NCBI GenBank assembly: GCA_021802375.1
Contig: JAKAAL010000420.1
Location: 1 to 5,054 of the forward strand
DNA: 5,054 nucleotides
Reading direction: 5' to 3'
Origin: Bacillota bacterium
GTDB taxonomy: Bacteria; Bacillota_E; Sulfobacillia; Sulfobacillales; Sulfobacillaceae
Shown: positions 1 to 5,054 of the stretch, piece after piece
Numbering within the stretch: the first letter of the stretch is position 1
How the letters are laid out: each line of letters opens with the position of its first letter
Notes under the pieces: generated by a model
The model's database searches: none
Seen by the model: the letters and a program-made list of their open reading frames with translations, nothing else
Told to the model about the DNA's origin: nothing
Position numbers and translations under genes: made by a program

Positions 1-330
1 CTCACGATGCAGGACCCAAAACTCGATTCTCCGCGGAGGGCTAGTCCTTACGGAGACCGGAATTTCACCGGCTCGAAACGGTCAGCTTTCTTGGCGCACC
101 GAAACTCAAGTATATTGAGCAACAGGATCCCCCCGATGGACCCCTACGGGGTCAGCGCCTGATACAGCGGTCAGTCAAGCTCGCCGCGCCGGGCGGGTAA
201 CAGGTCTCTAAACCTGAAAGGGCAGGGAAAGAGCCATCCAAGCGGAGTGCCTGGTCGGAAGCCTCCTGGGGCGTTGCGCATCGCGATATTAAAGCACAAA
301 ATAGGGAGAGGCTGTCAGGGAGGCGATATT
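1..330. other. Intergenic region with several short hairpins, no recognised gene
   Basis: I see no convincing protein gene here. Plus-strand frame 1 is open from the left edge to a TGA at 160-162, but its product is rich in Arg, Ser and Pro, has no Shine-Dalgarno sequence and looks non-coding. Short inverted repeats are frequent: CTCCGCGGAG (29-38), CCGG 57-60 with 68-71, GACCG 55-59 with CGGTC 79-83, CTCAA 105-109 with TTGAG 115-119, a perfect GACCCC-TAC-GGGGTC hairpin (139-153), and CAGGT 201-205 with ACCTG 212-216. None is followed by a T-run, so they are not standard terminators. The density of stems could mean a structured RNA, but I recognise no known RNA family. Confidence 0.5.
274..302 (+). 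promoter_or_regulatory. Possible sigma-70-type promoter of the peroxiredoxin gene
   Basis: A weak candidate: TTGCGC at 274-279, a 17-base spacer, then CAAAAT at 297-302 (three and four matches to the -35 and -10 consensus). Transcription would begin near 309 and give a short leader containing only the Shine-Dalgarno sequence. If correct, the structured region 1-250 would lie outside the message. This rests on consensus matching by eye only. Confidence 0.25.
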
Positions 331-774
331 ATGAAACTTCCGGACTTTACGGCCAAAGATTATCATGGCCAAACGGTTACGCTGCGAGATCTTTTGGCCA
401 GGGCCCCGGTCGTCCTGGTTATGCTGCGGGGATTGGGGTGACCGTACTGTCGCAGGGAACTCGTGGAGCTCCAAGCGCGTGAGCAAGACTTCAGTGCCGT
501 CGGGATTTCGGTCGCGGTAATCGGTCCGGACACGGCGGACTCGTTTGAACGGACATTTTCTCAGCGCCATCTGGGATTTATCGGCCTTCCCGATCCTTCC
601 CATGAGGTGCTGGAACGCCTAGGACAACCCGTGGCCTGGTGGACGATGGGCCGAATGCCTGCGGCTTTGGCGGTGGATTCTTTAGGTGAGGTAGTGTGGA
701 GCCATCGAGGCCGATTCCCTTGGGATTTGCCGAACTGGGACGCGTTAATTGCGGCCGTCGATGGTCGTTCGTAG
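331..774 (+). CDS. Peroxiredoxin-like (AhpC/TSA superfamily) selenoprotein, in-frame TGA read as selenocysteine
   Basis: The product is probably a 147-residue cytosolic thioredoxin-fold protein of the peroxiredoxin-like AhpC/TSA group, acting in thiol-dependent reduction of peroxides or disulfides; the substrate is unknown. The ATG at 331 follows the Shine-Dalgarno AGGGAGG (317-323) with 7-base spacing. Residues 4-20 have the usual entry (PDFTAKDYHGQTVTLRD), followed by strand VVLVMLRGLG, then TGA at codon 37, then PYCRREL. In relatives the TGA position is Cys, so the active site becomes U37-P-Y-C40. The frame continues without damage through a typical C-terminal half: GISVAVIGP, a LPDP motif, PAALAVDSLGEVVW and a final helix, ending in TAG. 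A SECIS-like hairpin follows the TGA. There is no signal peptide. The FAH-family gene starts 47 bases downstream, suggesting co-transcription. The alternative is a cysteine-to-stop mutation making a pseudogene, but no other lesion is present. The motif also recalls the PRXL2/SelU branch (AhpC-TSA_2), which I could not confirm. Confidence 0.85.
439..441 (+). other. Candidate selenocysteine codon (UGA)
   Basis: This is codon 37 of the peroxiredoxin-like gene. It sits directly before P-Y-C-R-R-E, where the family has the N-terminal Cys of a CxxC redox motif, giving UxxC. Cys to Sec at a redox-active site is the classic pattern of bacterial selenoproteins. The genome does use TGA as a stop (end of the minus-strand gene at 3961), so a general TGA reassignment is unlikely. 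Confidence 0.82.
451..477 (+). promoter_or_regulatory. Bacterial SECIS-like hairpin after the UGA codon
   Basis: The upper stem GGAACTC (456-462) pairs with GAGCTCC (466-472) around a 3-base loop GTG (463-465), with one A-C mismatch (459/469). Below it, an internal loop AG/AA (454-455 and 473-474) is closed by CGC/GCG (451-453 with 475-477). The loop starts 21 bases after the last base of the TGA and begins with G-U. Bacterial SECIS elements lie inside the coding region just after UGA, with an apical loop roughly 16-37 bases downstream and a G in its first two positions, where SelB binds. The hairpin fits these rules; I paired it by hand without energy calculation. Confidence 0.7.
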
Positions 775-821
775 GCGGCTCGCGTTTTGCTATGAATTGG
801 ACAACATGGAGGAGATTGACG

Positions 822-1709
822 ATGAAACTTGTAAGTTCGATGGTCAGTGGGCATCCCCAATGGTTTTTACGAACGGAGCGCGGTGATTACAGTGGTCATG
901 GACTGAAGCGTTCGCTGGGGCTTGACCTGGAGCCGGGCGACCTTACCTCAGCCCTCGCCATGACCCGGGGGTTTTTGGAAACCTTGAAGGAAGCAGAGAC
1001 CCGGGTGCTCCAGCGGGGAGTTGAGCCGGATGCCAGTCATTTAACCCTTTTGGCTCCCGTGCCTCGACCCGGCAAAGTCATTTGTGTCGGGTTAAATTAC
1101 CGTCCCCACGTGGCTGAATCGCAAATGGACGTTCCCAAAACGCCCGTCCTGTTCAATAAATACCAAAACGCGGTGGTGGGTCCGAACGCGGTGGTTAGCC
1201 CTCCCCGTGACGCCACGCAACTAGATTATGAAGCAGAACTGGTCGTCGTTATCGGCAAGAGCGCTTCCAAGGTCTCGGAAGATGCAGCTCTCGATTACGT
1301 CTTTGGCTATTTGAATGGCAACGACTTGTCCGATCGAGGCCTACAGTTCCGTCAAAGCCAGTGGCTTTTAGGCAAAACGGCCGATGGATTCGCCCCCATG
1401 GGGCCCTATCTCGTGACGAAAGAAGAAATTTCAGATCCGGGTGGGCTGGATATTTCCTGCAAGCGAAATGGGGTTGAAGTGCAGCGTGCCAATACCAGCG
1501 AGATGATCTTTTCCGTGCCCTTTCTCATCCACTATATTTCTCGATATATCAGCTTGAGTCCCGGCGATGTCATTTTTACCGGCACGCCCGAAGGGGTCAT
1601 TTTAGGGCAACCTGAGGACAAGCGGCGGTGGTTGGAGCCCGGAGAACGGTTGGAAGTGGCGGTGACGGGGCTGGGCTCCCTGGAGACGGTGATTGGACCG
1701 GCGCGATAG
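822..1709 (+). CDS. Fumarylacetoacetate hydrolase (FAH) family protein
   Basis: This is a 295-residue metal-dependent enzyme of the FAH superfamily, which hydrolyses, decarboxylates or isomerises beta-keto or oxo-acid substrates (for example 2-hydroxyhepta-2,4-diene-1,7-dioate isomerase, acylpyruvase, ureidoglycolate lyase); the actual substrate cannot be read from sequence. I chose ATG 822 because GGAGGAG (808-814) lies 7 bases upstream. An in-frame GTG at 696 would overlap the preceding gene and add unrelated residues. Residues 1-78 form the variable N-terminal domain and about 85-293 the catalytic FAH fold. Visible motifs are VGLNYRPHVAE with the likely catalytic pair H96 and E99, DYEAEL with metal ligands E137 and E139, GNDLSDRGLQ with third ligand D168, K185 followed by FAPMGP (190-195), and FTGTPEGV (252-259). 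All key residues are intact. It lies 47 bases after the selenoprotein gene, with no terminator between. It is cytosolic and about the normal length for single-domain bacterial members with an N-terminal extension. Confidence 0.93.
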   Translation: MKLVSSMVSGHPQWFLRTERGDYSGHGLKRSLGLDLEPGDLTSALAMTRGFLETLKEAETRVLQRGVEPDASHLTLLAPVPRPGKVICVGLNYRPHVAESQMDVPKTPVLFNKYQNAVVGPNAVVSPPRDATQLDYEAELVVVIGKSASKVSEDAALDYVFGYLNGNDLSDRGLQFRQSQWLLGKTADGFAPMGPYLVTKEEISDPGGLDISCKRNGVEVQRANTSEMIFSVPFLIHYISRYISLSPGDVIFTGTPEGVILGQPEDKRRWLEPGERLEVAVTGLGSLETVIGPAR

Positions 1710-1791
1710 GAAATAGAGGTTTGACGCCGCTGAAATCGTTTTAAGTCGTCTGGTAACCTTTCGCCCGGCGACGGCGTTGGCCTAAGATAGA

Positions 1792-1800
1792 TGTTATAGA
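1792..1800 (+). promoter_or_regulatory. Possible extended -10 promoter of the S11 peptidase gene
   Basis: TG at 1792-1793, one base, then TATAGA (1795-1800) match an extended -10 element. No good -35 sits 17 bases upstream, which extended -10 promoters tolerate. The transcript would start near 1807, at the base of the hairpin at 1807-1824. Confidence 0.35.
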
Positions 1801-1806
1801 TGAAGA

Positions 1807-1824
1807 GGACTTCGAACGAAGTCT
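1807..1824 (+). repeat. Inverted repeat in the leader of the S11 peptidase gene
   Basis: GACTTCG (1808-1814) and CGAAGTC (1817-1823) are perfect complements around AA, and a G-T pair at 1807/1824 extends the stem. In RNA the innermost pairs would open into a 4-6 base loop. It lies between the predicted -10 and the Shine-Dalgarno (AGGAGG, 1829-1834). It may be a 5' stabilising hairpin of the message or an operator over the transcription start. Confidence 0.45.
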
Positions 1825-1842
1825 GATGAGGAGGGTGGTTTC

Positions 1843-3051
1843 TTGCGATTTTGGACGGGAGTTGGCATCGGCGCGGTGGTGGTTGCGGGACTCGTGGTGG
1901 CCCAGGTGGAGCGGCCAGTGCCTCCCGCCACCACATCGGTGGCGGTGGCTGGCGATAAGACCATAGCTGGGCACTTACACATGCCTTGGCCCTCCGGAAC
2001 CCAGGTGGCGGAAGAAGTCCCCGGACTTGGATGGATAGGCGGTGGACAGCAGGGACCGTCGGCGCCCGAGCCTATCGGTAGCTTAGCTAAAATGATGACG
2101 GCGCTTTTGGTCATCCAAAAGCATCCCTTGGGAGAATATGCGTCGGGCCCGCATTTGAAGATGACCGCTGCCGACCAAGCCTTGTATCAATCGGATGCTG
2201 CCACGTATCAGTCGGTCATGCCCGTAACGGCAGGTGAGAGCCTCTCCGAGCGCAAACTGCTAGAGGGGCTATTGATTCCTTCGGGCAATAACGTGGCTAC
2301 GCTATTAGCCAAGTGGGTATCAGGAAGTTCGACGGCATTTGCCCGAGAGATGAACCGCGAGGCCGCTAAGTTGGGCCTGACTCACACCCACTATCACGGC
2401 CCAGTGGGCTTAAGCGCACGGACGGTGAGTACCGCAGAAGATCAGGTGAAGCTGGCCGAAATAGCCATGCGTTCTCCCGTGCTGAAGAGCATTTCTTCCA
2501 TGCCTCAGATGACCCTGCCTGGGGGGAAGGTGGTCTATAACTACAACAATCGTTTGGGCCGTGACGGCATCTTCGGAGTCAAGACGGGATCGACCGTGGT
2601 GGGGGGAGCGTCGTTTATCTGGGGAGCGACGGCGACCTTGGGCGGTCAACCGCATCTTATTTACGGAGGGGTTTTAGGGGTCACGGCGGCTGGCAATCAG
2701 CTGCAGCATGCGCTGGATGAGGGCCAAAGGTTAATTCTCGCCACGCGCCGGGTCGTGACTTGGCATCCATTATGGCACCGGGGCGAAACCATTGGGGCAT
2801 TAAAATCCGCATGGAGTCCCCCCGTCAGGCTGGCGCTGGTCCGTTCGGTGAAAATTTTAGGCTGGCCGGGGCTTCCTTATCAGGTCCGCTGGATGCCTAC
2901 GCGAACGCTGTCAAAACCTCAGACGCTGGCCAAGGGGACCCAGGTAGGCATGCTCCAGGTTACCTACGGCAGTCAAACCATCAAGGTGCCTGTGGTTACG
3001 GAATCGGCGTGGGCCAAGCCTTCGTTGTCGTGGCGCCTTCGTCGTTTTTAG
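1843..3051 (+). CDS. D-alanyl-D-alanine carboxypeptidase-type serine peptidase (family S11)
   Basis: This 402-residue penicillin-binding-protein-like enzyme probably trims the terminal D-Ala from peptidoglycan stem pentapeptides outside the membrane. The start is TTG at 1843, chosen because AGGAGG (1829-1834) sits 8 bases upstream. Residues 4-20 form an uncleaved signal anchor or signal peptide (GVGIGAVVVAGLVVA). All three S11 active-site motifs are present: S80-L-A-K83 (nucleophile and base, in PIGSLAKMMTA), S147-G-N149 (in IPSGNNVA) and K247-T-G249 (in GVKTGST). The VSTAEDQ segment near 195-201 is also typical of the family. Residues about 320-395 look like a beta-rich C-terminal domain as in PBP5, and no obvious amphipathic membrane-binding helix follows. 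The protein has no cysteine, in keeping with an extracytoplasmic place. The overall pattern is close to the SLAKMMTA subgroup common in actinobacteria and some Bacillota. It appears to be transcribed from its own promoter. Vegetative versus sporulation role cannot be decided. Confidence 0.92.
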   Translation: MRFWTGVGIGAVVVAGLVVAQVERPVPPATTSVAVAGDKTIAGHLHMPWPSGTQVAEEVPGLGWIGGGQQGPSAPEPIGSLAKMMTALLVIQKHPLGEYASGPHLKMTAADQALYQSDAATYQSVMPVTAGESLSERKLLEGLLIPSGNNVATLLAKWVSGSSTAFAREMNREAAKLGLTHTHYHGPVGLSARTVSTAEDQVKLAEIAMRSPVLKSISSMPQMTLPGGKVVYNYNNRLGRDGIFGVKTGSTVVGGASFIWGATATLGGQPHLIYGGVLGVTAAGNQLQHALDEGQRLILATRRVVTWHPLWHRGETIGALKSAWSPPVRLALVRSVKILGWPGLPYQVRWMPTRTLSKPQTLAKGTQVGMLQVTYGSQTIKVPVVTESAWAKPSLSWRLRRF

Positions 3052-3112
3052 AAGACGTAGAAGTACATCCCGATGATGTCGCGATGGCTTACGTACCGCG
3101 CTAAAAGGCGTC

Positions 3113-3141
3113 TCGACATCGGACCGGGATCTTGTCAATAT
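3113..3141 (+). promoter_or_regulatory. Possible promoter of the GntR-family regulator gene
   Basis: TCGACA (3113-3118, five of six -35 matches) is 17 bases from CAATAT (3136-3141, three of six -10 matches). It lies in the 152-base gap before the regulator gene. An inverted repeat GTCTCG (3110-3115) / CGAGAC (3158-3163) brackets it. The prediction is weak and by eye only. Confidence 0.3.
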
Positions 3142-3203
3142 GAAGGGGAAGCCGTACCGAGACAACGTAGTCGCTTATTATGCCGATGGGAGCAGGGATA
3201 AAC

Positions 3204-3884
3204 GTGGCCGATATGGGCTCTGGGACCCAGCATGTACGTCCGTTGAGGCGGGTAGCCATTACCGCAGACGTCTATCAAAGTCTTCGTGATGCCATCTTTA
3301 GCGGGGAGTTGCGGGCAGGCGAGCGTCTCGACGTGCAGGGCTTAGCCAGTGGTTTTGAAGTGAGCAATCAACCCGTCAAAGAAGCGCTAAATCGCCTGGC
3401 GCTGGAAGGTCTGATCGTCATTAAACCTCGAAGCGGCACCTTTGTCCGCAGCTTGTCGATCGAGGAAATGAACCATATCTTGGAGGCTCGCTTGATGATC
3501 GAGTCGTATGCGGTCCGTAATATGAAGCCGCCGACGGCCGAGACTTTGGATCAGCTGCAGGCATTGGCGAAGCGCCTTGGGCACATCGCCAGCGAAGCAC
3601 CGTTTGCGTATCTTCGCTATAACGAGGTCGACATTGAATTTCATGAGACGTTAGTGGGCCTAGCGCAAAACCCGGAATTGTTGAGACTATATCGATCGCT
3701 TCACTCCCATTACGTGACGGCGCGGGCATACTTCTCAAGTGCCCAAGAAAAGGCGTTGGCCAACGAGTCCGATCACGAGGAAATCGCGCTGGCCATCATC
3801 GACGGGGAAAAACGTCGTGCCGTGACGCTCGTCGAATCGCACATTGTATCGGCACAACGCGGTATCCGTAGTGTGTTCCACTAA
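3204..3884 (+). CDS. GntR family transcriptional regulator, FadR subfamily with FCD domain
   Basis: This is a DNA-binding repressor or activator that responds to a small organic acid or similar ligand. I prefer the GTG at 3204 (226 residues) because AGGG (3194-3197) lies 6 bases upstream. The ATG at 3180 would add eight residues but has no ribosome binding site, and ATG 3213 is also possible. In the 226-residue numbering, the winged helix spans about 20-84: an entry helix (DVYQSLRDAIFSGEL), recognition segment VSNQPVKEALNRL, and wing KPRSGTFVRSL. The FCD all-helical domain spans about 88-222 and keeps the four usual metal ligands: D143 and H147 (DIEFHE), H191 (SDHEEI) and H213 (ESHI). Length is normal. 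It stands alone after the S11 gene and converges on the YbjQ-type gene, so its target is not evident. FCD regulators often control organic-acid or sugar-acid catabolism, so the FAH-family gene upstream is a conceivable but unproven target. Confidence 0.92.
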   Translation: MADMGSGTQHVRPLRRVAITADVYQSLRDAIFSGELRAGERLDVQGLASGFEVSNQPVKEALNRLALEGLIVIKPRSGTFVRSLSIEEMNHILEARLMIESYAVRNMKPPTAETLDQLQALAKRLGHIASEAPFAYLRYNEVDIEFHETLVGLAQNPELLRLYRSLHSHYVTARAYFSSAQEKALANESDHEEIALAIIDGEKRRAVTLVESHIVSAQRGIRSVFH

Positions 3885-3910
3885 ATCGGTCGGCCTGGCA
3901 CCACGTCTGA

Positions 3911-3935
3911 GGCCCTCCCCGATGTGAGGGAGCCC
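3911..3935. terminator. Weak stem between convergent genes, possible terminator
   Basis: CCCTC (3913-3917) pairs with GAGGG (3926-3930) around an 8-base loop, and flanking GGC/GCC bases could extend it imperfectly. It lies in the 76-base gap between the stop codons of two convergent genes, a usual place for a bidirectional terminator. Neither strand has a T-run after the stem, so intrinsic termination is doubtful. Confidence 0.3.
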
Positions 3936-3960
3936 GAAGAAGAACCCTTGCCGGTCATCA

Positions 3961-4968
3961 TCATGGTGAGGCGTTAAGGGCATGCGAAATGGCGTCAGGA
4001 CTTAAAGGGCCGCTGCTCAGTTTTCGTATGGCGGCTCCCGTGGCGTAAAACTCCAGATTGAACGCAGGCACTTCGACCACGCCATTCTCTTCATACAAGT
4101 AGTTGGTGTTGTCGATGCGCAGATACTGCCCTGGAAAGCCTCCCGTATACATGATTTCCGTTTCTTCAATATGCGTATCGATACGCACGCCTGCAACTCC
4201 GTGAGCGCCCATCGCGGCAGCGTCACGGCGCAGCATCCGCGTGGCGACTTCGCGCGTGAGGCTAAAGCGCTGACTGACTCCCGTTAATTCTTGATTTTGG
4301 CCGTATGACGAGGTGGAAATTTGGCGAGTGCGATATCCCACCGGCATGACGTGCCAATGGTAGCCCAGCGCAAAACCCACGGGCATCCAGCCGACTTGGG
4401 CAAGTTTAAAGAACTCTTCTCCAGATAGGGGGCTGACGGGAATTTTAGCGCCTGCACGGACCCCCTGCCACTGGATGGCCGTACCCACCACGCTGACCTC
4501 GATAACCCGTTCCTGGCGCGCAACCTTAAACTGCGCATCGATTACCGCATGCGCTTGAGCGCCCCGAGCCTCTTGAATCAGGCGGCCTACCGCCAGATCA
4601 CGGCTTTGGTAATAGCCTCGAATCAGATTGGAAGCGTTACTGTCACCGTCCAAAAACTCTCGGCCGCGGGCGTCAGTGGCCACATGATAGTAGGCGCTGC
4701 CGGTGACGTGGCCGAGGGGAACGATCTGAAGGCCTTCGGCCAAAAACAGATCGTGAATTTCCAAGGTACTCAACCAGGGGCGATCCCCGGTCGAGGTGGC
4801 GGCCAGACGTTGCTGCACCCGATTGGGGAGTTCTCCGCGTTCTAAAGCGTCACGGTCTGCCTCTTGATCTTCAGGGGAGATCTCGTGGTAGACGGCACCC
4901 TCCGGCACCTTCGTGCCTTCGCTCACCCGAGGCGGATTGGGCGCGTTCGATCGTCGAAACCAGTTCAA
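3961..4968 (-). CDS. Tandem YbjQ (UPF0145)-domain protein
   Basis: The product has 335 residues and no assigned function; YbjQ domains are small, oligomeric and described as putative heavy-metal-binding. I set the start at the TTG 4968-4966, because AGGGAGG (4983-4977) is 8 bases upstream; the earlier TTG at 4974 is too close to that site. Residues 1-60 are charged, low in hydrophobicity and probably flexible. The first YbjQ copy runs about 66-167 (LSTLEIHDLFLAEGLQIVPL, later VGRLIQEARGAQAHAVIDA and IEVSVVGTAI). The second, more divergent copy runs from about 186 (FKLAQVGWMPVGFALGYHWHV) through DAAAMGAHGVAGVRI to LEFYATGAAI. Each copy has the long helix with a small-residue patch followed by a beta strand. 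There is no cysteine, signal peptide or transmembrane segment, so metal binding would depend on His and acidic residues. The gene ends in three consecutive TGA codons. It converges on the GntR gene and appears to be a single-gene unit. Confidence 0.85.
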   Translation of the reverse strand: MNWFRRSNAPNPPRVSEGTKVPEGAVYHEISPEDQEADRDALERGELPNRVQQRLAATSTGDRPWLSTLEIHDLFLAEGLQIVPLGHVTGSAYYHVATDARGREFLDGDSNASNLIRGYYQSRDLAVGRLIQEARGAQAHAVIDAQFKVARQERVIEVSVVGTAIQWQGVRAGAKIPVSPLSGEEFFKLAQVGWMPVGFALGYHWHVMPVGYRTRQISTSSYGQNQELTGVSQRFSLTREVATRMLRRDAAAMGAHGVAGVRIDTHIEETEIMYTGGFPGQYLRIDNTNYLYEENGVVEVPAFNLEFYATGAAIRKLSSGPLSPDAISHALNASP

Positions 4969-4976
4969 TCGCAATC

Positions 4977-4983
4977 CCTCCCT
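4977..4983 (-). promoter_or_regulatory. Ribosome binding site that decides the YbjQ-type gene start
   Basis: AGGGAGG on the minus strand. It is 2 bases from the TTG at 4974, which is too close, and 8 bases from the TTG at 4968, which is ideal. This favours the shorter protein. Confidence 0.7.
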
Positions 4984-5054
4984 AAGAAAAATCTCTCACC
5001 CTAATCATTCAGCGGCAGGGTAAGTTGTGGCGCGGATAGTGAGGATTGGCGAAA

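Noticed and set aside
1..120. Minus-strand resemblance to cobalamin or FMN riboswitch elements (GGTGAAATTCC loop at 70-58 and a loosely B12-box-like stretch near 10-30)
   Set aside because: Only the common loop matches; the other conserved core boxes of either class are missing or out of place. A covariance-model scan would settle it.
1..162. Short plus-strand frame open from the left edge, continuing after TGA 160-162 in the same frame as the peroxiredoxin gene, suggesting a second UGA-containing stretch
   Set aside because: The translation is low-complexity, Arg/Ser/Pro-rich and resembles no family, and the strong ribosome binding site at 317-323 marks ATG 331 as the true start.
180..260. 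tRNA-like anticodon arm CAGGT-CTCTAA-ACCTG with a CTA triplet, suggesting an amber-decoding tRNA
   Set aside because: The loop has 6 rather than 7 bases, no T-arm consensus follows and no acceptor stem can be paired.
463..774. A separate 103-residue gene starting at GTG 463, with AGGG at 454-457 upstream
   Set aside because: It begins in the middle of the peroxiredoxin fold, after the redox motif, and is in frame with the upstream part. A continuous selenoprotein explains both halves better; reinitiation remains only a minor possibility.
696..821. Upstream GTG start at 696 that would lengthen the FAH-family protein by 42 residues
   Set aside because: It overlaps the end of the peroxiredoxin gene, has no good ribosome binding site, and ATG 822 has an ideal one.
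1721..1749. TTGACG at 1721-1726 as a -35 element
   Set aside because: No reasonable -10 lies 16-18 bases downstream.
2760..3104. Plus-strand 114-residue reading frame overlapping the end of the S11 gene
   Set aside because: It overlaps the coding end of a well-supported gene in another frame, has no recognised motif and its translation looks like a shadow.

Overview
The window reads as chromosomal DNA of a moderately GC-rich, Gram-positive-type bacterium. The genes have strong purine-rich Shine-Dalgarno sequences, several start with TTG or GTG, and a membrane-anchored S11 peptidase is present. A Sulfobacillus-like member of the Bacillota is my guess, but no marker gene here proves it.

Layout. 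Positions 1-330 hold no convincing gene, but they contain several short hairpins and possibly the promoter of the next gene. At 331-774 lies a peroxiredoxin-like gene with one in-frame TGA exactly where the family has the first cysteine of its CxxC motif. A SECIS-like hairpin follows at the expected distance, so the gene most likely encodes a selenoprotein with a U-P-Y-C active site. Standard gene calling would break it into a 36-residue peptide plus a fragment starting at GTG 463. Forty-seven bases downstream, on the same strand and probably in the same transcript, is a fumarylacetoacetate hydrolase-family enzyme (822-1709). A 133-base gap with an extended -10 element and a 5'-UTR hairpin precedes a D-alanyl-D-alanine carboxypeptidase-type (S11) gene (1843-3051). 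It is followed by a GntR/FadR-type regulator with an FCD ligand-binding domain (3204-3884). Convergent to it, on the minus strand, is a tandem-YbjQ-domain protein (4968-3961) that ends in three consecutive in-frame TGA codons. The last 70 bases (4985-5054) lie upstream of this gene and show no recognisable site.

The genes do not form one obvious pathway. The peroxiredoxin and the FAH-family enzyme may be co-transcribed. FCD-type GntR proteins often control organic-acid catabolism, which could include FAH-type enzymes, but the S11 gene lies between them and a link is only inference. The main discovery in the window is the selenocysteine candidate. The selA/selB/selC/selD machinery it would need is not in this window.
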